Shown here: piece by piece, positions 7,365 through 14,559 of the stretch
Layout: each line of letters begins with the position of its first letter
How positions within the stretch are numbered: position 1 is the first letter of the stretch
NCBI GenBank assembly: GCA_964449565.1
Contig: CAYUZB010000025.1
Coordinates: 1-37,500, forward strand
Reading direction: 5' to 3'
Origin: Granulosicoccus sp964449565
GTDB lineage: Bacteria > Pseudomonadota > Gammaproteobacteria > Granulosicoccales > Granulosicoccaceae
Length of the DNA: 37,500 bases
The notes under the pieces: generated by a model
Told to the model about the DNA's origin: nothing
The model's input: the letters and a program-made list of their open reading frames with translations, nothing else
Database searches by the model: none
Position numbers and translations under genes: made by a program

Positions 7365-8891
7365 ATGGACATGAGCGAGCTACACGCCAACTATATCAAA
7401 CGTATACTCTCTGCTCGAGTTTATGACGTGTCGGTGGAGACACGTTTGCATCGCGCTGAAACCTTATCTGCACGACTTGAAAATCGGATCCTGCTAAAGC
7501 GTGAAGATGAGCAAAGCATCTTCTCGTTCAAGTGTCGTGGCGCGTTCAATCGCATCTACAAATTGATGCAGGAGCAGGAGGTCCCGGGTGTGATCGCGGC
7601 ATCGGCGGGCAATCATGCACAGGGTGTTGCCTTGTCAGCTCGGAAGCTTGGCATTCCGGCTGTCATTGTCATGCCGGTGACGACACCACACATAAAAGTG
7701 GAATCGGTCCGAGCACTGGGCGGTGAAACGGTGCTCTATGGTGATGATTTTGATACCGCCCTAGAGCACGCAAAGGTACTCGGCGAGGAAAAGGGCTACC
7801 CGTTTATCCACCCCTTTGACGATCCGAATACCATTGCCGGGCAGGGTACAGTTGCTGTTGAAATCTGCCGACAGCATCCGGAGGATCTTGACATTATTTT
7901 TGTTCCAGTCGGTGGTGGCGGTCTGGCCGCTGGCATCAGTGCCTACATGAAATATCTGCGTCCTGAGGTGCGCATCGTTGGAGTCGAACCGGTCGATGCC
8001 GCGTCCATGCATGATGCGCTTAAAGCCGACAAACGAATCTCCTTGACTCAGGTGGGGCTGTTTGCCGACGGTGTTGCTGTCAAGCAGGTGGGCGAATCAA
8101 CCTTTGAAGTTTGTCGAGAATTCCTCGACGAGGTGGTACTGGTTACCGTCGATGAAATGTCGACCGCGATCAAAGACATCTTTAACGACACTCGGACCTT
8201 GACTGAGCCAGCGGGTGCTTTGGCGGTAGCCGGAATGAAACGTTACATTGCGGATCATGGCCTCAAGGGTAAAACCCTGATCGCGATCAACAGCGGCGCA
8301 AACATCAACTTTGACCGTCTGCGTCATGTTGCTGAACGAGCCGAGGTCGGAGAAAGTCGTGAGGCCTTGCTCGCGGTTAAAATTCCTGAGGAACCAGGGA
8401 GTTTTTTGAAGTTCTGCAAAACACTGGGTCGTCGCAGCATTACGGAATTCAATTATCGCTATACCGATTCGGCTGAAGCCTGCGTGTTTGCGGGTGTCGT
8501 GATCGGTGGAGGGCGACAGGAACGAAATGCACTGATCAATGAGTTGGAAGCCGTTGGTTATTCAGTTCTGGACATGACGCATAATGATTCTGCCAAGCTG
8601 CATGTACGTCATATGATTGGTGGCCACGCTGGCTTGAATGATGAGCGGCTCTATCGTTTCCGGTTTCCAGAGCGTCCTGCGGCTTTGCTGGATTTTTTGA
8701 GTGCGATGGGTAGTGAATGGAATATTTCCCTGTTTCACTATCGCAATCATGGTGCCGCTTATGGTCGAGTATTGGTGGGTATGCAGTTGCCGGAAGGTGA
8801 GGAGCATGAACTGGAAAAATTTATTGATAATTTAGGCTATCACGCCGAGGAGGAAACAGATAACGAGGCTTGTTCCTTGTTTCTTGGATGA
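7365..8891 (+). CDS. ilvA: Threonine deaminase (biosynthetic)
   Basis: IlvA converts threonine to 2-oxobutanoate and ammonia, the first step toward isoleucine. The 508-residue protein is close to E. coli IlvA (514). The PLP lysine is Lys56 in SFKCRGAF, followed by the ASAGNHAQGVA block and the phosphate-binding VGGGGLAAG loop. The C-terminal third (about 330-508) carries two ACT-like regulatory repeats (LAVKIPEEPGSFLKFCKTLG and YRFRFPERPAALLDFLSAMG). The double repeat marks the feedback-controlled biosynthetic type, inhibited by isoleucine in known members. ATG codons at 7365 and 7371 are both possible. The 3' end overlaps a transporter gene. Confidence 0.95.
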   Translation: MDMSELHANYIKRILSARVYDVSVETRLHRAETLSARLENRILLKREDEQSIFSFKCRGAFNRIYKLMQEQEVPGVIAASAGNHAQGVALSARKLGIPAVIVMPVTTPHIKVESVRALGGETVLYGDDFDTALEHAKVLGEEKGYPFIHPFDDPNTIAGQGTVAVEICRQHPEDLDIIFVPVGGGGLAAGISAYMKYLRPEVRIVGVEPVDAASMHDALKADKRISLTQVGLFADGVAVKQVGESTFEVCREFLDEVVLVTVDEMSTAIKDIFNDTRTLTEPAGALAVAGMKRYIADHGLKGKTLIAINSGANINFDRLRHVAERAEVGESREALLAVKIPEEPGSFLKFCKTLGRRSITEFNYRYTDSAEACVFAGVVIGGGRQERNALINELEAVGYSVLDMTHNDSAKLHVRHMIGGHAGLNDERLYRFRFPERPAALLDFLSAMGSEWNISLFHYRNHGAAYGRVLVGMQLPEGEEHELEKFIDNLGYHAEEETDNEACSLFLG

Positions 8892-9736
8892 TGAGCATAA
8901 CGGTCTTTGTCGTTGTATTGTTCGCGGCATTCTTGCATGCGCTGTGGAACTCCATGGTCAAAGGCGATGGCGACAAGCAACTCGCTATCGCGGCGGTTGT
9001 TTTTGGTCACGTTCCGATCGCATTGCTGCTGATACCGTTTGTTAATTTGCCTGCCCCTGCAAGTTGGCCGTATATCGTATCAGGTGGTTTGTTACATGTC
9101 GGTTATCAGGTGTTTCTCGCACGTGCCTATCGCGCCGGTGATTTGAGTCAGGTCTATCCGATTGCACGTGGGTCGGCACCTCTGTTGGTAACCATCATAT
9201 CGGTGTCGTTTTTAGGTGTTGTGCTTACATCATTACAGTTGCTAGCAATCGTCATCATTGCGATCGGCATCATGAGTATCTGTATGGTGCGTGGTGAGGA
9301 TGCGAAAATAAACTATCACGGCGCCGGGCTCGCATTGATAACCGGTATGTTTATCGCCTCGTATTCTCTGGTCGATGGTTTGGGTGCACGATTGGCCGGC
9401 ACGGCTGTAGGTTACTACAGCTGGTTGACGGTTATAAACAGCCTGGTTTTCCTGATTGTGGTCCTGGCAGATCGTCCCAGAATTTTTCAAGATATCGCAG
9501 CCCGCGCCAAAACAGTTTTTGTTGTCGGTGGTATTGCCTCTTTTGCGGCTTATGCACTGGTCATATGGGCGTTTACGCAAGCGCCTATTGCCTTGGTAAC
9601 TGCCTTGCGCGAGACCAGCATCGTATTTGCTTTGTTGATCAGTACCTATCACCTGAAAGAGCGGTTCGGCTGGAGCAAGCTGACAGCGGTGATACTGACA
9701 TTGTGCGGTGTGGTTTTACTCAGGATCAATCGCTAG
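8888..9736 (+). CDS. EamA/DMT-superfamily transporter
   Basis: This integral membrane protein of 282 residues has about ten hydrophobic helices in two five-helix halves, the EamA layout. Typical family features are AAFLHALWNSMVKG in helix 1, a LARAYRAGDLSQVYPIARG block, and in the second half ALVTALRETSIVFALL followed by LKERFG. The ATG at 8888 overlaps the ilvA stop, and the frame extends 18 bases upstream to a TTG that I consider less likely. The family includes amino-acid and metabolite exporters such as RhtA. Coupling to ilvA hints at a threonine-related substrate, but that is inference. Confidence 0.82.
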   Translation: MMSITVFVVVLFAAFLHALWNSMVKGDGDKQLAIAAVVFGHVPIALLLIPFVNLPAPASWPYIVSGGLLHVGYQVFLARAYRAGDLSQVYPIARGSAPLLVTIISVSFLGVVLTSLQLLAIVIIAIGIMSICMVRGEDAKINYHGAGLALITGMFIASYSLVDGLGARLAGTAVGYYSWLTVINSLVFLIVVLADRPRIFQDIAARAKTVFVVGGIASFAAYALVIWAFTQAPIALVTALRETSIVFALLISTYHLKERFGWSKLTAVILTLCGVVLLRINR

Positions 9737-9749
9737 CCGCTTCACTTGC

Positions 9750-10346
9750 TTAGTCAATAACTTGCGACTCGGTGACGATCACATCAAGCTTTACATCCCA
9801 CCAGTCAGGATATACCGAATCGGCCTGCTGAAGATCATAGGCAACCCCGATCAGAAAAGGTTTGCCAGCAGCTTTATTGCGGTGAGCAAAACTACGGTCG
9901 TAGAAGCCGCCACCCATGCCCATGCGGTTGCGGCTTTTATCAAACCCGACCAGCGGCACCAGGACAGCATCCAGTTCCGCTGGCATCAGGTAGTCAGATG
10001 AGGTCACATCAGGTTCCTTGATATTGAACTTGTTGCCGATCATGGTCGTATGGTCATCAAACGGTGCAAACCGAAGTGTGTTGCCTTCACTAAGCACTGG
10101 TGCGTAGCTGACGCCACCGCGACTACGGACGTTCGCGAGTATTTGGTCGACTGCGATTTCACCACCCACAGCGAAGTATCCGGCTACGTGCGCGTGTGTG
10201 TTGATATCAAGAATGGACAAGCAGCGAGCCGCTAAGGAACTTGCAGCTTCTTGTTGTCGCTTAAGCGAAATTTTCCCGCGTAATTCGCGAAGCGATGTTC
10301 GCAGATTCGAGCGCGTAACTTTCGCGTCATTCATCGCGTCTTTCAT
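9750..10346 (-). CDS. fau: 5-formyltetrahydrofolate cyclo-ligase
   Basis: The 198-residue protein converts 5-formyl-THF to 5,10-methenyl-THF using ATP. The family signature GMGGGFYDR lies at residues 143-151. Supporting blocks are VAGYFAVGGEIAVD, LRFAPFDD and a C-terminal GVAYDLQQAD. The N terminus has the usual charged region with KxxLRxxLRELR character. The ATG at 10346 lies only 24 bases after the 3' end of the 6S RNA, so the two are very probably made from one transcript, as ssrS-ygfA is in E. coli. It converges on the EamA gene. Confidence 0.93.
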   Translation of the reverse strand: MKDAMNDAKVTRSNLRTSLRELRGKISLKRQQEAASSLAARCLSILDINTHAHVAGYFAVGGEIAVDQILANVRSRGGVSYAPVLSEGNTLRFAPFDDHTTMIGNKFNIKEPDVTSSDYLMPAELDAVLVPLVGFDKSRNRMGMGGGFYDRSFAHRNKAAGKPFLIGVAYDLQQADSVYPDWWDVKLDVIVTESQVID

Positions 10347-10370
10347 TGGTAAAACTTCATCAACGTTGAC

Positions 10371-10556
10371 GTATCAACCGCGAGTGCCGTCTTTGGTGTG
10401 CGACCTTGAACCAATCGGTTCAGGTGGGGACGAATGGAACCGTATCAGGCTTTCCGCCGTAACGGACGTGCACAACAACAGTGACCACATCATCCCCGGG
10501 GTGCGAATTAGGCTCAAGGGAATACCCAACCAAATAACAAGCACCGCAGAAGATAC
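10371..10556 (-). ncRNA. ssrS: 6S RNA
   Basis: No protein fits the space between zapA and fau, which is where ssrS lies in E. coli and Pseudomonas. On the minus strand the region carries the 6S hallmarks in order: a TTCCCTTGAGCC block, a central bulge region, then CCTGAACC-gatt-GGTTCAAGGTCGC. The ends pair: GTATC (10552-10556) with GATAC (10371-10375), then CTGCG with CGCGG, GTGC with GCAC, and TTTGGT with ACCAAA. That defines about 186 nt, against 184 nt in E. coli. 6S RNA mimics an open promoter and sequesters sigma70 RNA polymerase in stationary phase. End positions are inferred from the closing stem and may be off by a few bases. Confidence 0.9.
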
Positions 10557-10602
10557 AATGACAGGCTAGCACGTTCACGACAACTTCGCGAACCTGATGA
10601 TG

Positions 10603-11076
10603 TTACTGTGTGGTGTCTTTGTTTGAATTGTCCGGTGTTATATCAACCTCTTCGAGCAAGTCATCAATTTGGCTGTTAAGCTTGGCTATACGATCTGATA
10701 TCACTGAGTCAGTCACCGCTACTTGTTTGCTGCGGGATTTAAGCAATGAGTTTGCCGTATTGATGGCAGTTACAATGGCGATTTTTTCGATACTTGAGGT
10801 TGCATTGCGACGTCGAAAGTCGTTCATCGAACGATCAATGTAAACAGCAGCCTGCATCAGATCGTCTTCTTCGCTAGGGCGACAGGCAAGCTGTACTTCC
10901 TTGTCCAGTATGCGAAGCTTTACTGGTCGCAGTTCGCCAGGTTTGTCGGTGTTTATTTGGCTGTCGCTTGCAGGTGACTTACCCGAAGCTGTCTTGCGGG
11001 CAACACGCTTTCCCTGTGCGGCCTTTTTTTTGGTCTTGTTACCACTTGAAACAGTGGCGGATGATTCATCACTCAT
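10603..11076 (-). CDS. zapA: Cell division protein ZapA with basic N-terminal extension
   Basis: ZapA bundles FtsZ filaments at the division site. The ZapA domain spans about residues 50-140: VKLRILDKEVQLACRPSEED, then LMQAAVYIDRSMNDFR and a long C-terminal coiled coil. Residues 1-48 form an extra low-complexity segment rich in Lys, Ala and Ser. E. coli ZapA has 109 residues against 157 here. An internal start would remove the tail, but the ATG at 11076 overlaps the upstream stop in an ATGA junction, which supports the long form. It is co-directional with the zapB-like gene, 6S RNA and fau. Confidence 0.9.
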   Translation of the reverse strand: MSDESSATVSSGNKTKKKAAQGKRVARKTASGKSPASDSQINTDKPGELRPVKLRILDKEVQLACRPSEEDDLMQAAVYIDRSMNDFRRRNATSSIEKIAIVTAINTANSLLKSRSKQVAVTDSVISDRIAKLNSQIDDLLEEVDITPDNSNKDTTQ

Positions 11077-11294
11077 TGACCGGCCTCCATGGATTTGAGA
11101 CGAATGATCATTTGTTCCACTTTAGTGCGAGCTGTTTCGTTTTTCTCGACAAGCCGAGCCCGCTCTTCGATCAATGAGCTGTGCTGTTCGCGCAGGACGA
11201 GATTTTCTGTTCTCAATTTGGTGCATAGCGCTGCAAGCTCACCGAGGCGCGCTTCGAGTCCGTCGAGTTCTTCTTCCAGTGAGGTGCGGTTCAT
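11073..11294 (-). CDS. ZapB-like coiled-coil protein (TIGR02449-type)
   Basis: This 73-residue protein is almost entirely heptad coiled coil (LEEELDGLEARLGELAALC, then LRTENLVLREQHSSLIEERA). It matches the small protein family found directly upstream of zapA in many gammaproteobacteria, often annotated as TIGR02449 or ZapB-like. It probably helps organise the Z-ring through ZapA; direct proof in this organism is lacking. It overlaps zapA by 4 bases and has a probable promoter about 35 bases upstream. Confidence 0.82.
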   Translation of the reverse strand: MNRTSLEEELDGLEARLGELAALCTKLRTENLVLREQHSSLIEERARLVEKNETARTKVEQMIIRLKSMEAGQ

Positions 11295-11328
11295 TGCTTG
11301 GCAGGCGGCGTTGAAGTCATGGCTGCAT

Positions 11329-11357
11329 TGTATACTTGAGCTGACCCCTTAAGACAA
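11329..11357 (-). promoter_or_regulatory. Probable sigma70 promoter for zapB-like/zapA/6S/fau
   Basis: On the minus strand, TTGTCT (11352-11357) and TATACA (11329-11334) are separated by exactly 17 bases. Each box matches the consensus at 4 of 6 positions. The predicted start lies near 11322, about 28 bases before the zapB-like ATG. Confidence 0.5.
11331..11336 (+). promoter_or_regulatory. Candidate -10 box for ygfB-pepP-ubiH
   Basis: TATACT matches the -10 consensus at 5 of 6 positions on the plus strand and overlaps the opposing -10 through the palindrome GTATAC. No good -35 is seen at 16-18 bases; TTGAAG lies at 14. The ygfB GTG follows at 11370. Confidence 0.35.
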
Positions 11358-11369
11358 GTACATAACTCC

Positions 11370-11960
11370 GTGAGTCTTCAGCCAGAATCTGTCGCTTTGG
11401 CGCTTGAACACCTGAAAGTGCCTTTGTCTCGCGCTGAGGCACATGGTGTTTTGTGCGGTTTGCTGGCTGCAAGTCAGACGTCTGTCGCAAAAACCCGCTG
11501 GTTTTCGGAATTGCTGGACGCGGCGGAGATGCGAGCCGATGATGTGAGCGCCAAGGCGGAAGATCTGAAAATTCTCGATGCCTGGTTCGCTGAAGAGCTG
11601 GATGCCTTGAATAATGCGGATTTAGGGTTTTTGCCGGCAGTACCTGACGATTCGGCCCCAATAGGCACTCGAGTGCAGGCCTTGGGCGAATTTTGCGCCG
11701 GATTTACCTACGGGCTTGGTTTGGCGACGGCAAACCGTGGTAACAAGGCCCTACCAACGGATACGCGTGAACTGGTCGAGGATTTTCAGGCTATCGATGG
11801 GGCCGAAATGGACATGAGCGCCAGCGGGACCTCCGGAGAATCAGATAATGCTGACGAGGATGCCTATATCGAACTGCTCGAGTATGTAAAAGTGGGTGTC
11901 TTGTTGATTCACGAGGAGATGAAACCCGTAACCCCGAGTAGTCAGGAGCAGTTGTCGTGA
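11370..11960 (+). CDS. ygfB: UPF0149 family protein YgfB
   Basis: The 196-residue acidic protein has the family's RAEAHGVLCGLLAA motif near the N terminus, then LPAVPDDSAPIGTRVQALGEFCAGFTYGLG split over two blocks, and a C-terminal EDAYIELLEYVKVGVLLIHEE block. The start is GTG at 11370. It is the first gene of ygfB-pepP-ubiH, a standard gammaproteobacterial operon order. The molecular role is not settled in general; in Pseudomonas it has been connected to beta-lactam resistance control. It overlaps pepP by a GTGA junction. Confidence 0.9.
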   Translation: MSLQPESVALALEHLKVPLSRAEAHGVLCGLLAASQTSVAKTRWFSELLDAAEMRADDVSAKAEDLKILDAWFAEELDALNNADLGFLPAVPDDSAPIGTRVQALGEFCAGFTYGLGLATANRGNKALPTDTRELVEDFQAIDGAEMDMSASGTSGESDNADEDAYIELLEYVKVGVLLIHEEMKPVTPSSQEQLS

Positions 11961-13294
11961 GCAAAGGCAGGCAAAATCAGCTTTTCAGCAAAACTCAGTC
12001 GGCGGAATTGAAACGTCGTCGAAGGTCCTTGATGCGAACCATGGGCGACAACTCAATTGCCGTCATACCCACGTCTCGCGTTGCCTATCGCAACCGTGAT
12101 ACCGAATACCCGTTTCGCGCCGACAGTAACTTTCTTTATCTAAGTGGTTTTACGGAACCCGAAGCCTTGATGGTGCTGGTGCCGAATCGCAAGGCTGGGC
12201 AGTACATCATGTTTTGTCGTGAGCGTGACCCGACCATGGAGACCTGGCATGGCCGGCGTCTCGGTGTTGAAGATGCACCAGCAGCGCTGGGTGCAGATGA
12301 TGCATTTCCGATCGGTGATATCGATGACATTCTGCCAGGGCTTTTGGAAGGCAAGCAATCGGTCTTTCATACCTTGGGTAAGGACCAACACTTCGACGCG
12401 CAATTGCTGGGCTGGTTGAACGAAGCACGATCAGCGCGGCCTGCCGGTGGCGAACCTGACGCATTTGTATCGCTGGATTATCACCTGCATGAAATGCGTA
12501 TATATAAAAGCCGTAGCGAACTGCAACAAATGAAATCAGCAGCACGAGTTAGCGCCGCAGCGCATCTCACGGCAATGCAAGCATGCAAGCCAGGTATGAA
12601 AGAGTATGAACTTGAAGCCGTATTGATCGGAGAATATACGAAGCAAGGTGGCTGTCACGCCTTTGCACCGATTGTTGGTGGTGGCGAGAATGGCTGCATT
12701 CTTCATTACACTGAAAACTGTGATGTGTTGAACGAGAAAGAACTGGTGTTGATTGACTCTGGCGCCGAGATAGCTCATTACGCTGGAGATATAACGCGTA
12801 CCTTCCCTGTTGGCGGTAAGTTTTCAGCCGTTCAGCGTGAAGTCTACGAGTGTGTTCTCGAAGCGAACCTTGCAGCGATTGCCAAAGTCAAACCGGGGAA
12901 TCATTGGAATGATCCACATGATGCCGCGGTCAAGGTATTGGTCAGAGGCTTGCGGGATATGGGGATCCTTAAAGGCAAGCTTCCACAGTTGATCAAGGAC
13001 CAGGCGTATCGACCGTACTATATGCATCGTACAGGTCATTGGCTAGGTCTGGACGTACATGATGTGGGGGAATACAAGATCGATAACGAATGGCGATTGC
13101 TGGAGCCCGGCATGGTGTTGACCATAGAGCCTGGTTTGTATCTGGACGACTCGCGCAAGATTCCCAAGCGGTACCGGAACATAGGCATTCGCGTGGAGGA
13201 TGACGTAGTTGTTACCAATGATGGGCACGAAGTCCTGACGGCCGATGTGCCGAAGTCGATTGAGGGAATCGAAGCTGTCATGTTGCAAGCTTGA
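11957..13294 (+). CDS. pepP: Xaa-Pro aminopeptidase P
   Basis: PepP removes an N-terminal residue when the second residue is proline. The 445-residue protein has the N-terminal creatinase-like domain (about 1-175) and a C-terminal pita-bread metalloprotease domain. All five metal ligands are visible: Asp267 (LIDSGAE), Asp278 (YAGDITR), His361 (RTGHWLG), Glu391 (LTIEPGLY) and Glu414 (IRVEDDV). They are offset 7-8 positions from E. coli PepP (441 residues). The GTG start overlaps the ygfB stop. The enzyme is expected to be cytoplasmic and manganese-dependent. Confidence 0.95.
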   Translation: MSKGRQNQLFSKTQSAELKRRRRSLMRTMGDNSIAVIPTSRVAYRNRDTEYPFRADSNFLYLSGFTEPEALMVLVPNRKAGQYIMFCRERDPTMETWHGRRLGVEDAPAALGADDAFPIGDIDDILPGLLEGKQSVFHTLGKDQHFDAQLLGWLNEARSARPAGGEPDAFVSLDYHLHEMRIYKSRSELQQMKSAARVSAAAHLTAMQACKPGMKEYELEAVLIGEYTKQGGCHAFAPIVGGGENGCILHYTENCDVLNEKELVLIDSGAEIAHYAGDITRTFPVGGKFSAVQREVYECVLEANLAAIAKVKPGNHWNDPHDAAVKVLVRGLRDMGILKGKLPQLIKDQAYRPYYMHRTGHWLGLDVHDVGEYKIDNEWRLLEPGMVLTIEPGLYLDDSRKIPKRYRNIGIRVEDDVVVTNDGHEVLTADVPKSIEGIEAVMLQA

Positions 13295-13316
13295 CCACGG
13301 AAATTGTAGCGATCAC

Positions 13317-14534
13317 GTGCAAACAGATATTGTCATTGTAGGTGCCGGCTTGGTTGGTACCCCGCTATGCCTCGCTTTGAGTCGCCTGGGGTACTCGGTC
13401 ACCCTGATCGATCGTGAGTCGACGCAATTCGATGTGAGTAAAAATACGGGAGCCGAAACGACAAGCAACCCGCTGCATCAGCAATGTACTGCGCTGAGCC
13501 TGGGTTCGCAGCGCTGGTTTGCGGCCCATGATCTTTGGACCGGTGTAGATTCGGATGCGACGGCGATCAAGCAAGTGCATGTTTCTCAGCGTGGATTTTT
13601 TGGTGCGACGCGAATGTACGCTGATGAATTCGGTGTTGATGCTGTTGGTTATGTTGTCAACAATCTCAACATGCTCGGATCATTGCGCGCGCAATTGATT
13701 CAATCTGATGTCAATCATCTATCAGGCACTGAATTTCATCGGCTTGTGCCGGGTGATGACAAAGGTCGCGACTTTGTCACGATGGAATGTAAACAAGGTG
13801 ATAAAACGATTGCAGTCCAGGCAAGACTATTGATTGCCGCTGATGGGGTGACATCGGCGGTCAGGGAGTCGCTTGGTATCGCACAAAAGCATTCGGACTA
13901 CTCGCAGTTTGGCGTTCTTGGCAACATCGAACTAAGCGATGCTCACGGGCACATAGCTTATGAGCGTTTTACCGATGCGGGTCCGCTGGCGATGTTGCCA
14001 CGTGGCAGTCATCATATGAGCTTTGTCGAGTGCGTATCGGAGGATGACAGAGATACCTTGCAAGCGTTAAGCGATGATGCCTACCGTTCTCACTTGCAGT
14101 CGCGTTTTGGTCATCGTCTTGGTGTCATCAAGCGTGTCGGACCGCGTTTCTTTACACCACTGGTACGCATTGAAGCCACCCGACAAATTGCAGAACGTGC
14201 TTTGCTGCTTGGCAATGCTGCCCGATTGCTTCATCCGATAGCCGGGCAGGGTTATAACCTTGCCATACGCGATATTGAAGGCTTGCTGTCCTTGCTTGGT
14301 AGTGCATCAACGTCGGATCTTCAGGACCTCGGGTCAAATTCCTTGTTACAGGACTTTGTCAGGCAACGCCAGGGTGATCAGCAAGCAGTCGTTCGCTTGA
14401 CTGATTTATTGGCGAGGGGCTTTCGTGGTTCCGCTTCATTGCCGTCACATGCTCGCTCGCTTGGTCTCATGGGCCTTGACGCATTTGCACCGCTTCGCCA
14501 AGGCTTTGCCCGTCGTAGCATGGGGCTCAAGTAA
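13317..14534 (+). CDS. ubiH: UbiH-type FAD-dependent ubiquinone hydroxylase
   Basis: The 405-residue flavoprotein monooxygenase starts with the dinucleotide-binding IVIVGAGLVGTPLCLAL fold. The central LLIAADGVTSAVRESLG block contacts FAD and NADPH. The C-terminal LLGNAARLLHPIAGQGYNLA signature is characteristic of UbiH/UbiF/Coq6. Position after pepP favours UbiH, which hydroxylates the ring in ubiquinone synthesis (C4 in E. coli). The open frame extends back into pepP, but the GTG at 13317, 22 bases after the pepP stop, places the Rossmann motif at the usual distance from the N terminus. A paralogue such as UbiI or UbiF cannot be excluded by sequence alone. Confidence 0.88.
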   Translation: MQTDIVIVGAGLVGTPLCLALSRLGYSVTLIDRESTQFDVSKNTGAETTSNPLHQQCTALSLGSQRWFAAHDLWTGVDSDATAIKQVHVSQRGFFGATRMYADEFGVDAVGYVVNNLNMLGSLRAQLIQSDVNHLSGTEFHRLVPGDDKGRDFVTMECKQGDKTIAVQARLLIAADGVTSAVRESLGIAQKHSDYSQFGVLGNIELSDAHGHIAYERFTDAGPLAMLPRGSHHMSFVECVSEDDRDTLQALSDDAYRSHLQSRFGHRLGVIKRVGPRFFTPLVRIEATRQIAERALLLGNAARLLHPIAGQGYNLAIRDIEGLLSLLGSASTSDLQDLGSNSLLQDFVRQRQGDQQAVVRLTDLLARGFRGSASLPSHARSLGLMGLDAFAPLRQGFARRSMGLK

Positions 14535-14559
14535 TGAGTGGCTCGCGAGTCCCGACTGA

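Noticed and set aside
7313..7390. 26-codon N-terminal extension of rpiA
   Set aside because: It would overlap ilvA, and the sequence from the internal ATG aligns with the normal RpiA start and length.
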